NCBI RefSeq assembly: GCF_022539665.2
Contig: NC_081331.1
Location: 1,832,501 to 1,896,500 of the forward strand
Source: Daphnia carinata
Taxonomy: Eukaryota; Arthropoda; Branchiopoda; Diplostraca; Daphniidae
DNA: 64,000 bases
Direction: 5' to 3'
This document shows, piece by piece, positions 1-13,400 of the stretch. The notes below the pieces were generated by a model. The model was not told the DNA's origin. It saw only the letters and a program-made list of their open reading frames with translations, and did not search any database. Position 1 is the stretch's first letter. Every line of letters begins with the position of its first letter. The translations under genes were made by a program, and so were the position numbers.

Positions 1-3000
1 AGGCACGCTACCGTCCTTCACTATTAAAGCCGTTCCTCAACCGCAAATCTGTTGACTGTTTTTTTTTTGCCTGATTTTTAATACGTAGTCTACGGAGCAC
101 TAAAAGTCGTGGTTGTATGGACCTCTTATTGGATGTTCGTTATATAGCAAGCGCACAGCTTTGTTAACCACATAAACCATCGACCCCTGCCGGTTGGACC
201 GTAGTAGAGACGCTAAATTGAAAAATCCAATAGACTAAAAAAAGGACGAAACAGAAACAAATCAAGGTCGCTATTTGATTGCATTCTTTTCGTCCACCAA
301 TCTTAATCCCGAACTTGTTTTCTCCCCTATAACCTCCTACTTGCGGATCTTTCCCTATAACAGCTGTTGTTTACGTATATATCACTGAGACGGCCCGCGT
401 CACTGGCCCTCCTTAAATAGAGAATATCGTCGCCCGTGTAATAAAGATCGATGAAAAACTGTATCGTCATAGAAAACTACCGATAATCAATTGATTTTCC
501 AAGACGATATAGCATTTCGCGTGATATCCATCAGGGACACCTCACTGAATAAATGAAAGCCTAATAGCATCGAGCGCAGGCAAACAGAAAAATTCATGCG
601 CTCAAGGAGGGCATGGGGCACCACCAGAAACGTATTACCCTTAGTTTTTCTTGTTTTTTTTTTTTTAACCAACACTTTAGAGTTGGGCTTCGATCGAGCG
701 CTAAGGTGATTGGGTGTACAAGACAACAAACAAAAATCGGCTCTTGGGTTGAGACCGCGAGTGCATGTCGATCGGAAGTAGTTGCAAAACGAAAAAGATA
801 GTCAACCAGCGAGCGACACCGCAGGACCAAACGGTTGTAGCATCATGCACGCACACGCCGTCAGCGACTATCGATCCGAGCGTGTTGAAGGGCGGAGACG
901 ATCGCATCGAGCTTGCGGATCTTGATATTGTGGATGAAAAAAACGCTAGCTGTAGAGAAGTCACAGAATATTGTTGTTCTCTCGGAGCAGCGTTGTTTAC
1001 GTTTTTCAATATTTTCTAAATCTTTTTTCTTTCTATGGCATCCGCCCGCTCTCCTTCCTTGATGACGTCAGTCGAGAGTAGAATAAGTCCTGCGTTAGTC
1101 ACATATTGTTTTTGTTTGTAAATTACCTTTTTGCCGAAATGTACACACTCGCACACCACACGCTATGCTCAATATCTTATTTACTGGTATCCGTGGCGAA
1201 CGCTCTTTTCTCTAAATACGAAGCCATGCCAAGTTATTTTTAGTCAGGCCATCGGTCTCATCACATTCTTCTGTGCGCATCCTCGTAGTGTGTTTACATC
1301 GGTGAGTTTTGTCTTCAAGCCACATCGAAGTGCTCTGCAAGAACGTTGCCGGATATGGGGACCAAAACAAAAGGGACTCGATTGATTGACGACCGTCCTG
1401 TGGATTGTTTAGCGTTTAATAACTTACTGTGGGTAGTATATAGACAGACATTGTTGGCAAGGGTGCAAAGGCAATAACTCAAGCAATGCTACTTTTTAAA
1501 TCATTTGAATATTTGACTTCTGTCATGCACCGTTTGGAATCGTGAATGAATGCGCTAACTTGGCATAGCTCTTTCTAAAACTTTTGCTGCGACTGCAGAC
1601 CGTCATCTTTTATTATCGAGCCTATCAATAACTTGTGTTATTTATTGAATTTACAAACGGTGGGACTTCGTGGAAAGGCAGATGCAGGCTGTAACTTGGT
1701 TTTGAATGTTTCACAATTTTCCTGAGAGCCAATCCCAGGAAAATCGAAAAAGACCTCGCTGTTTTGTCCCAATTTGAAAGTTGGATGCCAACGTCTTCTA
1801 GTTCATTTTGCTGTTTACATAAGAGCTGGTTTCTATTGCATGTCACGTGATCTTCTAAATGAACGCTACAATAGAGCACAAGTTTCTCTAAACCTAAATG
1901 TTTGCGTAACCAGAGCCAACAGTCAAGGATCGCGTGCCGTTAACATAAAAACGAGTCTGAAGGCTGCAATAATATAGCGCTTGACTAGACGCCAAGATAT
2001 ACCGAAAAACGAGTCAGGTGACATCCGGTTGCTGTTACAGTCATTCATTGGGCTATTTTACGTGACCCAGCGCATTATGTAGACGGTGTAATCGATCATT
2101 CTTACGCCACTAACATACCTCATTAGATTCCAGGTCTCTTGTCATTGGGGGATTCACGGAACACTGAGTGAATAATTCTCGAAACTAAAGCAAGCCAGAC
2201 GAGGGTATCGCCTTCGCAGTAGAAGGCGATTTCCTTTGCTAGTAGAACGTGCGTGTAGTTGTGCCTTAGTTGGATCGATAGAAGGCGGTTTTGCGTCCGC
2301 ACGTTTCATTTTTGCTAGTTACGTAATAGAGGCAGTTTCGTGCCAACTGTTCTTGTCATCTTCGTCCAACTTTACTTACTGCATAGCGATTTTCCTTTCT
2401 CTTATAGCTAGTTTCGCTCAGCGTTGTAAGTGTTTGCTAACGCATGAGTGACATAACCGGCTAGCTGTTCATCCGTCCAGAAAGGCTGTCTGATATGAGA
2501 CCTTACGCGTGAATTTTTGATGGCAGTTGTGCATTTCAGAACAGCAGGATTGTGGAATATGAAACTGCAGGAAAATGCGGCGGAATTGGAACACTCTGTA
2601 ATGTAGACGTTGTAAAAAGAAACGTCCTTTTTCCCTAGTAGGGAATGCGCTTTTATCTCCAAACATTAGGAGACGATGCTCAGCATCTGCTATTGATTAG
2701 TGGGACGAGCCGGTTGATAGTTGCTATTTTGAACTGAGTGTGCAGTTTCAAAGCATTCAGATGACTATTCGTAGTGGTAAGAATAAAAGCGTGCGACAGA
2801 TATCCCTAGCGTGTTCGAAATGTTTAACCCCGTTTTCTCTGCGATTCTGATGCGCGCTTGCGGAATGCATCTTTCAGAAGGAATTACGTGCCGCTGAGCA
2901 GTAAGTAACATCGACGGCAAGAGCGCACATTGCACGCATTTAGCTGGATTGGTTTTTCTTTGTTTTCTAGCCCAGCGTTCCCAACAGTTTCTCGAGAATT

Positions 3001-4413
3001 GGTTGGTTATTCAGTGAAGTTTTGCTACATGTGCTGCTGTTATTTCCCTCGACTCGCTAGATTAAGTTTTTTCTTTGCTCTCTCGGTTTCTCGCTTTCCC
3101 GTTGTTGCCTACTTTATTCTGGGACAATTACTGCGTGTCAGCTGTGACCCAACTATTTCATTTAAGAACAAATAGATGACGGGAAACCGGAAACCGGAAA
3201 AAAGAATTGTGACCAACGAGCTAGTTATGCAAAAAAATTCATTTTGATCACAGGAGGCTAACAGTCAATGATTTGTGAAAATAATAAATAAGAGTGGGAA
3301 GTATATTGATGTGCGTGCTCACGTTCTTCAGACCGGAGATAGCCTTCTGACGTCATCACGGCTGAACGTTTCTCCTTTCCGCACAATAAAGAACGAACTT
3401 AAAAGGCGTTTGACGGTAGTGCATCACAGCAAAGAATACCAGATGTTGAAGGATTGCTTTGAGTATCCTAACGGGTCACATAAGAGTTATTCTAGTTTTA
3501 CAAAGAATATCAACTATGCCATTCAGTATCAGAGAGACGAAAAGTATAATTGAATTGGAGTTCGAAGAAAACCGCGATAGTGAAGTCTTTTTTGGGGCTT
3601 TCTGTTGCTGGTTTTTTTTTATGACACTCTGTCTCCAGTAGATATGTGCGTGCACATGTCGTGTCAACTAGACATGATTAAATCGGATGCAATCTTCAGC
3701 GGTTTGTGCACTGAGATAGTTCAATTACCGACGATCATAGCTGCACTAAAACGATTGCTGATTGCTTTTTATTCGCACAAAAACTCGTAAAAATTGAGCG
3801 TTTTCACAGTAGCGACCGTCGAGTTTCCATTTAAGTAATATATTTTTTTTTCAAACATGGGTCTTGCGAATGACCGTCAAATTTATTGATCCAGTCGTCC
3901 CAGGGCTTCGTCTTGGTCATCGTTCGTCAAGGTTACATGGATTTCATTCCTACTGCAAGGGCATGGTCGTCAAATAGAATGTTTCAAGCTTTTAGATGAC
4001 TTCATTCTATTATCTAACAGAGGCCCTTGATTATCCATAGTTGATGTGTCCAGTTTGTTCATTATCCTTCGCTTGTGTTCTTATCTTAATCGGGACGAGA
4101 ACTACGTTGCTCTTGGTGATGACGTTGAACGATGTTGAATAGACGATACATAGACTCCTGTTTCCAAGAACTAGGTCTATTACACTCCTGGGCTTCCTAG
4201 TGTAACAGAGACGAATTACGAAGACGGAGTAACTGCTATATTGCTCAATTACCTGAGCGAGGCTTTTGCTGCTAAACGTGTACAATGTGAAGCACGAAAA
4301 GCTTGTTTGTTGCTCTTTTCATCTGATATAACTAGTATTTGGCACAAATTGTCATAAGCTTTTAATATAAATTCATATTTAAAATTTGTTTATGATTTTA
4401 TTTCATTTTTTAG
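1..4413. other. Upstream region with no recognised gene
   Basis: This stretch precedes the first exon I can defend for the RGS gene. It is AT-rich with T-runs (for example near 650-667). I found no conserved protein family on either strand. The only ORF with coding-like composition is 765-1019, listed separately. The first identified RGS exon begins in phase 0 with no start codon, so the missing 5' exon or exons and promoter of that gene may lie here. Confidence 0.5.
765..1019 (+). CDS. Possible small protein, unknown function
   Basis: An uninterrupted 84-codon ORF starts at ATG 765 and stops with TAA at 1017-1019. Codon usage looks coding-like, with many G/C third positions such as ACG, CCG, GCG and ATC, unlike the flanking AT-rich DNA. 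The N-terminal half is polar and Ser/Thr-rich. The middle is acidic around residues 43-60. The C-terminus has two adjacent cysteines followed by a short hydrophobic tail rich in Leu and Phe, which could suggest membrane attachment. It lies about 3.4 kb upstream of the RGS exons on the same strand and could be an upstream exon of that gene, but I see no good GT donor inside it. I do not recognise the family, and chance cannot be excluded. Confidence 0.3.
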   Translation: MSIGSSCKTKKIVNQRATPQDQTVVASCTHTPSATIDPSVLKGGDDRIELADLDIVDEKNASCREVTEYCCSLGAALFTFFNIF

Positions 4414-7400
4414 ATTGCGTCCGCCACAATTTGTTTGGAGAAAACTGAAAACGAACATCAACAGCCGATTAGGGTTCGCTCACCGAAAGCCAACACATTC
4501 CAATCAGTACTGGGTACCATAACAGGTAAAGTTTAGATCATTTTTCAAAACAGCTTGGAAATCAACATTAGTTTTGTTGCTAAGAGCCCCGAATTCATGA
4601 TTGCATCCTTTCTTTGTTGTGCATTTAACAGAGGACGACGGTGCTGAGAATTGTAAAATGCGACAGTTCCAGTCGGCGACGAATACGGACGAGCGGCATG
4701 CTTTACACAGCACAGGTAGCTAACTTTCGTTACAAGAACTTATCATTGTTCAGCTTTCTTTCAGTTCAGATGGAAGTTCATTTTCACGAACTCGTATAAT
4801 TCGGCAACGCCGGTCGATTGAATTTGATGTTTAAACGATTGAATCGTCTCTACTCGTGAAAACGTTTGCTTGTGCATAACCTTTATAAGATAGCGAGAAA
4901 AGGTCTTGACGTAAGACCATTGCGACAGTTTGACTGCTATTCGTTGCTAACTCAAGCGCGTAAAAAGTTGATGTGAGTGTGCCCTAAAAAAAAAAAAGGT
5001 CTTGGAGCATAAGCTGTTGGCAAAAGTAAAAAACCCGTACACGCCTTTGTGGCTGATTTGCATTACAGTCTATCGACTCTTGGCTAATGTCAACCTGGTC
5101 TTGTACTGAGGAAGGCACTGTTTAAAAGCTTATTCAAATTCTGTGCAATACTAGAGTTTTTAAACGATTTTCTTCTTGTCCAACAATGCGAGTATCGTCT
5201 TTTTAAAATACGAAAACTAACTGAATTGATGATTATATGATGGGAGCTTATTTGGTTGTACAAAGTTGCTTTCGTATTTTCACAATGATTGAAATAATTG
5301 TTTCTATTCCATTCCTACAGGTGACAGCACAGAAACAAGTCCCAGTTGGGCGTCGGCGACGTCCAGTGCCATGGAAACGCCCAACGGCGTCGACCAACCA
5401 CTTGCCTTTGATTTCAGCCGAAAATGTGAATTAAATTCTGACGGACGCCAGCAACTCGTCTTACCGAAATGCAGGGTATAAACACACACCAAAATACCTT
5501 ACCATTCCAAATGATTGAAATTTCTTTAGTAAATAATAAAAAATCCTGGATGCCGTAACCGTAAAAGAGAAATAGGCGAAGGATTTTAAAAAAATGACTC
5601 GCCTTGAAATTGAAAAAGGATTTCTCTGAAAGACGAAATGATGTTATGAATACCCTATTATCAACTGCATGCTGAGAACTTTATTTCTCTGTTTCTTAAT
5701 CTTCTCAAAAATTGGACAGGTTGTTGCTTCCAGTCGATCCAGCTCCACCACAAGGACTGCTATTGGCTCAATACCGGTAATATGAATACATCTAGTCTTA
5801 TCATGTTTCTTTATCTTGTCTTCAAAAGCGCGCTGTCATTAGAAATGGACTTTTGAAACCAACGAATTGTAATGATGTAATAAGGAACATGATTACGGTC
5901 CCCATTTCTTTTCGGCCTAGCAAATAACTAAAAAACTTCCTCAATACCTTCCTAAAATAACTTTCTTATCATTTGGGCTTTCCCCTTAGGTCTCTTACAG
6001 TATGCCGACTACGCCAGAAATGTCGGAAGCCTCGCCGTCTCCTCGTCAAGTCTCTGCCGGTTTCTTTCGGTTCCCGTTCGTTGGCAACGCCAGTCCTCGT
6101 CGGTTCAGGAGTCGGGCAATGTCTGGTATGTTCTTCACAGCGCATTGTGAGAAATATTTCGTCCTATTTTTTTTCTCTTAATTAATTATTTCAAATTATA
6201 ATCCAATTAACTGAACAGCTGAAAGTAATTCGGAAGAAATTGGTCCGTCGGTGGTGGTCGGATCATCTTCTCCTCCATCTGGTGGCTACACGCACCACCA
6301 CCAGTCACGCCACGAAAACCCGGATCCTTCGATCCCGGTTCAATCTACTCAGCAGACGGACAAGCGACTTCGTTTCCCGCGTTTCCTTCGGCGCACGCAC
6401 AGCGCTTCGGCCAGCACGGAAGCTCCGCCCTATGCTCTATTTCTGCGAACCAAACGAGTAAGTCATTTTCCTCTTTTTTTCTCCCGTTGCCGGGACAAAG
6501 GTAGAGTTCGCACGATGTAACGCACGATCACTAGATGTCAGGGGTATCATATTTTTCGTGATCACGTTCGAATGCAGATGCGGACGAACGTATTTGTTTC
6601 TGCGTGTTTTGCGCCGTGCCCAAAGCGTACTGTATTAAATGAAAAATACGGAAATCGAAATCGATTCGTTACGTAATCTTGAATCTGTAAAAATCTTCAT
6701 CTTGACGTCAACGTGTGTATATCTACGCCGCAGGTATACTTTAATGACCGGATGTGGTTGGATGTGTTATATGGGTTACGCTGCAACTTCTTTCTTCGCT
6801 GCTATGGTTCGGCCACTGACGCAATAGCTGCACCAGCGTTTGTTTATTCAATCCACTGCTTTGAGCCACAGTGTTACCTATTGCTACAAAAGATGACGTT
6901 GCGCTCGTAGTGATCCAAAAAAAAAATACTGGTTTTAGTCGTGCGTGAACGCGCCGGATGACGATTTAATTCGGTAAACAAAAGCGTTTACGGCTATGGG
7001 AAAACAAAATTCTATAGCCTCGATGCGAAAAAAGTCCCTCAATTTCAACTCTAATGACGTCAATGGAGATCTTTTGTCCAAAGGAAAAGAATTAAAAGCA
7101 ATCAAAGGTAATGCCTTTCTAAATAGCGGCAAACAGATCCGCTTTTGCGGTCCTTTTTGCGGTCTGTATTGGAGAAAACCCAAAACACAGCTGTCCGTGA
7201 CTGCCCATGACTGTCCATGAGCTGGAAAGCTGGGCATATTGCCCATGACTATTTCATTGCCCAGTCACCGTTTGCGCAACGGGCATTGCGTGGGAGAATG
7301 AAAGTCTCTTCGTTCCTTCACCTTATTGTTCCATCGTTTTTTTTTAACGCGTTCAATTCGACTTTGCGGCTGTCAATGACGTCAAACTTAGTCACCAGAA

Positions 7401-10400
7401 CAGTGTGTTTGAACAGGCGGTTTATATACGTACATTTCTCGCTAAGCCCGATTGTGAAAGGCGATCAAATGATAGAGAATGACTATTTGCCAGATGTCGG
7501 GGCAGCCGAGTTTAGAACACACGTCACCGCGTTGAATAAGGCTTATAACTAAGGATATAAAATTAGTAGTGTAGCCTATTCGTTTTTTGTTTTTTTATGC
7601 GTCGCTTAAACTGCAATATTATTCCATAACTGAAGCTCTTGTCCTGTACTTAAAGCGGATGTTAGAGATCACCTTTATGTCCATTTACGTGCATATATTT
7701 ATAGAAAGCAATCAAAAGAGCAAACTTTTATGTGCCTCCATGTCATCGAGTGCTCGAGTACCACAACGGTCGCACTACAGACGAAAGCCATAAAACGCGT
7801 CAAAGGGGATGACTGGGTAGAAATTCATGAACTTGCATCGTGTATATTTTTGCAGTTTTTAATCAATTCCCAACGTAAAAAAAAGGAATAGGCACTGTCT
7901 GATCCGTCTACCGTACCCAGCTCACCATGGCAGTAGGAAAGGGACTCCCCGTTGTTGCGCGAAGCGAGCCACAACGGCGTTCTACCTTCGCTTCATGTTC
8001 TTTTATTTTTAGATTTTCTTTTTTTTTCGATTGCAGCACGTGCAGTTGACCGTGTCTCATACCCTGTGACATGACTAGTACGAACGCTAGCGATAATCTT
8101 TTTTTCTTCCTTCAAATTTATCCGGCTCATGTGTGTTTCAGTATATACATTACGATTCCCTTGTTTATTCGGAAAAGGAAGTGAATCGTTATTATAGCCG
8201 CGGCAACCAACCACTCGACTTTGGACGTACACTTGCGCCAGCGTGCTTGCGCAAATTTGCGAAACGAATAACTAGACGAGCGGTGGAAATTGTCTATGTA
8301 CTGTTGCCAACGGCTCTTGGATCTTTAATGAACATCGTCCACTTGATAACATGCAGCAATTCAGAAAGGTCATATTTTCACGTTCGGTGGGAACGGAGAC
8401 TGCGAATAACATATGGCATTAAAAATAGCACGAAGATAAAAAGGTCACGAGTTATAAGAATCCATACACTTGAAGGTTGTGAATGAGTGAAAGAGAATTT
8501 TAGTAAGAAAAGCCCTCAAGAGGATCAAGATCTTTCGTACGGGAAAGTTGAAAAGACGGGACTCCTCCTCCCCCGCCCATCCCCCGTGAAAAAAAAACAC
8601 AGCTGTTACGCAATGCACTAGCAGGTCCACCCATTTTTGACGTCACCTCTAGTCGCCAAGATGAACATGCGCTATTTAAACGCTTCCATCGACTTGTTTT
8701 GATTTTATATTGCCTGCCATTATACCAATAATTGGCCGTTCGCTGGCATCGAATACCGCCAGACAAGATGAAAAATGACGCACAGGGCATATGAGTGTGA
8801 CCCCTTCTACATGTGGAACTCGGCGTACCTGTTGTAACTAATATGGGGCAGTTCAGTGAGGTTGACTTATTGCTATGGCTGGTCGTAGTGAACGATTCAC
8901 TTTTAGTTCGGCCAATCAGGTCATGTAGGACGCTCATCTAGTAGTCGCCACTCTTCGTGTGAAACAAAGCCTTCAGCAAAGCGAACGTTTCATTCGATTA
9001 GAGCGACATTCTGAGTAGCACCATTCAAAACGTCCCTATTTTCGTCCAATTTGTGATTAACCACAAGTGCATGAAAATCGCGAGTACAAAAAAACCCTCG
9101 AACTGGCGTCGGTCATTGCCCTAAAGTTTATCTTTTTGTACAGTTATATAACGCTTTAGCTATATTTGGTTCGTTCTGCATTTATAGCGATTCTCATCCT
9201 CGAACGTTCCAAATTGACGTAACGCCCATCCTTTTCCTCAAGTCTCTTATTGCGCAGCAACCATTGATTCAATTGACCAACGGAATCGCCAGACACGTGA
9301 ATAGTTGACCATCGATCATGCCTTTTTTTAAGTTCTCCTAATTTCCTTCAATTTCATTTTTTGTTATCAATGTTTCCTGCACTTCTTATCACCTGACACG
9401 AGACCTCTTGCCTCGTGATCTTCCTTGAGAAGAAAAAACCTAGAATTCGTTTTTTGTTGTCGAATTTAACGAGAAATCTGATGACTTTGCTTAAGAGCAA
9501 CTGTGAATGCGGGAATAGAACATCAGAAGCATTTAAAATGTTCATGGAAAGTAATTTCATACTAGCGGTGGTCTTTCATCCGTTGCTGTGAATAAAACGC
9601 ACAATTTGCTTGTCATGCACATCTAATAGTCCGTTTATTTCTTCATTCATTTCACTTCTATTTGCACTAAAATCAAACATCATTTGCTTTATGGCGCAGA
9701 TGGTGAGCAAAACCCGTTCGGCTGATCTAACTGTCGCTGCCGGCCCTAACGAAGTGTTCAGCAGCGTCGACGATGCCGCATCTGGAACAATGGCCAGCAG
9801 GAAAACTCGACTGTAAGTTGTCATTTTCAAGTATATTTTATTGACACAAACTCGTTCAAGCAGTCGATGATAAGTTACGGAAAAGTTTTAAAATCGAGGT
9901 CATCCTTAGCATTAAAAGTTCTTCACCCAAATCTCATTAAGCAAATTTTCTTAAAAATAGCTACCCGTGTCGGATTAGAATGTCAAAAGCTAACCACTTG
10001 GTCGACTGATGCTATTTAAGCAGCGTCGTGAAGGATAGCTTATTACACGCGCCGCTGTGTAAATCTGTTACGTCGATACGTTCGATATTTATAGTCTATG
10101 CGCCAAAGTTTAAGCGTACAGGCAAGGAACAACACCCATTTCTTATTTCAGTTGCTGGGATATCGAACTAAAATGGGGCACATTTAATTTCTTTAATTCA
10201 CATGAGATTGTCGTGGATATTGGCAGATCAGACGCAAAAAGGAACGAAAGTCATTGACACATGACTGGCGCTACACGTTTTCGACGTTGTTTCCAAGACG
10301 ACAAGTGGCAGGTAAAGGGGCACAATGTCCCCTGTCACTGCCGGGTCACCTTATTAAGAAGGGACAATGTCAACTTCGTTACTCATTGCTGGAAAACAAT

Positions 10401-13400
10401 GGGAAATTGTATTTCTCGGTTTTCTTCTTAGCCGAATAATAGTTGAAAAGGATTTTCCTTATTGCATCCATGCATCAGCCCTTAAAAAATAATATGGAAG
10501 AGAGTTAATTTTGCTGTTGGGTCATTGTTTTATAGCTGAAATAGAAATGCTTTCTTATCGGGGTGAAAGCAACATCTTTGTATTAATAAAATTTAAAAGA
10601 AGCCTCGGTTTCCTTTACGCCAAGGAAATAGTTTTGCTTGCGTACATCTGTTTTTAACACCTCTTCCAACTTCAATAATTCCGTGGCTGGCACCGCAAGC
10701 GCCAAATGGAAATAATTGAAGACCTTTCCGCTTCCGCCTTGTGGCGTGTCATATTTTATTACTATGCAGGCTAACCACCTCCTTTTTTGATCTTCGTAGA
10801 AAGTCTTCAATTCGTTAACAGACTAGTGGGGTGTTGAATTTCTATTTCAATCCGTGTGGGCGAGCTATCGACCTGTGGACGTGGTAAAACTAGGGATTTG
10901 AAAAAAAAAAAAAAGAATTGTATATCCTACTTCTTGTGTATCCGGTTGGTGATGTACGGACCAGCTACACCTTTTAACCGGAACTTATTACATGCGTTTT
11001 TGGTAGTGAACTCATAAGCGTGTTCACGAAAAGCTGGACTCCACGGATTCAGAAGGTAGAATTAAATAATTTCACATCACAATGAAATTATCGTCCTGCC
11101 ATCGATTGGCATTTGAAAGTCCATGTTTACGTCAGGAAATTCGTGTTTTGATCGCGTAGGGAAGAATTGTGGCCGCATTGCAGTTAAAAAATAGTCAATT
11201 GTCAGGGAGTGTTTGTTTTCAGTGCCTGTGAATTAGCGTCAACTGAATTTCTGGGTCAAATCCAGAATGAAGAAGGCACGACACTCGATCTTCACGTTTT
11301 CAAATGCACTCGCATAGGGAACACTAGTGGGAGATGACAAACAGCTTATGTGAGCTTATGTGGGCGGATGTTTCTTTGGGAGGCAGCTTGTATTGATTAA
11401 AGCGACCTTCCGTGTTTTTTGTTTTTTTTACATTTTCACCAAATAGCCCGCTTAAAAATGTTTTAATCTCTATTTTCCTTGTTGGATAAATTAAAGATAA
11501 TCACGGCAACTATTCTAAATCTGCAAGATTCTGTACTATACCACAACATCCTTTTAATGTGACAAATAATTTGTTTTGAACGTATTTCTTCTGGCTACTC
11601 GTTGCAAATTCATTCTATATGTAACTGACTAGTGGCATCAGAGATCAGATTTTGTCCTATTGATCAGCTAAAATCGTCCGATGTATACTCATAGGTTTAT
11701 TTACGGGTGATTGCGTGCAAGATTAGGGGTACAGTACAGTATCGCCACACGAATTTTTCAGGAGATTGCGGGAAGATGGGTGATATGAAAACGTGATCCC
11801 AACTGTAGCATTATGCGAAACTTCTTAGTGTAACGTGAAGTAAAAAGGGATTTGCCTTGACTATGCTTTCAGTGGCCTACCCAATTTCGAGAATTTGATT
11901 TACTTTTCATCCCACCACTGGATTTCAGAAATTGCTATGATATCAGTTCCTATTTTTTTTCGTCCCTGCGTATTACGGCAGCACATGTTTTTAATTTTTT
12001 GAAATTCAAAATCGTAGAAACTAATGCTAAATTGTATGCTAAATTTGGCTTTCGTAGAGGCATTCAAACTGACAACTTTGACACAGTTTCACTGATCAAG
12101 TAAAATATCGGTCTTTCGTTGTGTAAATATTACGACCGTCTGCTTGTCTTATCGGAATTTGACATGAGATTTACCAAACCCAAGCGTACTTATAGAACCC
12201 CTTTGTTGTTTAACTTGAAAGCCGGTTTTCTATATGCGAAAAATCTTGATCAATACGGACGGTTGGCGTTTCGTTTGATAGCAAAATTCGGGGCATCCCA
12301 CGTCGCTTTCACGGCTACCGGTCAACCTTGAAACTCTTTTGCTCATATGCCCCCAAAATTCGATTACATTGTGTCTTTGTACACATAACTCAAGCGAAAC
12401 ACATTTGTAGGCAAACCGTATTTTGACAAGTAGGAGAGAAGAGGCAAACCTGACGCCATAGAATTCTTCGTCAAAATCGAAGTTGAACGAGAAAAAGAAA
12501 TGGAATCCGCGAAAAGCTTCACCCTGAGCTTTGTTTATTGACATTAAATGATCCCAACCGTCCCAGAAATAAAAGGTCACCGTGTCTTACCGCTATCAGA
12601 TATAAAATATCGATGATATGTTGCAATTTTTCGTTGCCAACTCGCAACGTCCTCAACGTCCCCGCACAAGATTTCGATGCTCGTGGAGATGTATGGTTCT
12701 TATTCGGAAAAGAGCAGGATGAATGAAATCTGCAATGTCAAGTCTAAAACCAGATGATGAAGGCAGTTGGCACGCGGTGGAGACTCACGTGTCCGTCTAC
12801 TGGGCTAGATTAATTTTTGCGGGTACTCTATGACTTCCACCTTCACGTATTTCCTAGCAGCAGCACGCCAACATCCATCGCTCTGAACAGTTGATAGACA
12901 GTCCTAACGTTACCTAGCAACGTTTCTCTAGTTCACCTGCTCGATGCCATTGGCTAAAACAGTTTACCGAATTTAATCCCCTAAAACTTAAACCCGTCCA
13001 AAAGATCTATTTGTTTCACTATCCACCGTATACTCTGTTTTAATAGCGTTTCTTCTATTGACATGAATATAGACGATCTGGTGGTGGTTCTGTGCGCTGA
13101 TTCGCGACGGTCAATCAAACCGCTTTTGGGAACAAGTCGTTTTCGCTCGCCACCGTCGTGCGCCCAATGGAAGACAACGAAATCGAAAACACTAACAAAC
13201 GGGAAAAGAACAAAAAGAAAACGAGTTGCGATGTCTCGTTTCAGGTTTATATTCTGTTGACTAACATAAACAGCTGCGTTTACAAACATTCGCACACGGT
13301 CACACTGTATACCCGAAGCGCGGGTTTTCTGAAACGCGTGATGAAGGAGAACTGTAGATGCGTGCGCAGCTTATATTCACGAAAACTAAACGAAAAAAAA

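Noticed and set aside
6240-6461. Alternative reading frame of the RGS exon at 6219-6457
   Set aside because: This frame hits a stop at the exon end and does not phase-match the RGS box; the Ser/Pro-rich frame agrees at every junction.
8500-8937. 145-codon minus-strand ORF in an RGS intron
   Set aside because: It has Ser/Thr-rich and Gly-run composition, no family, no splice partners, and is within the range of chance ORFs.
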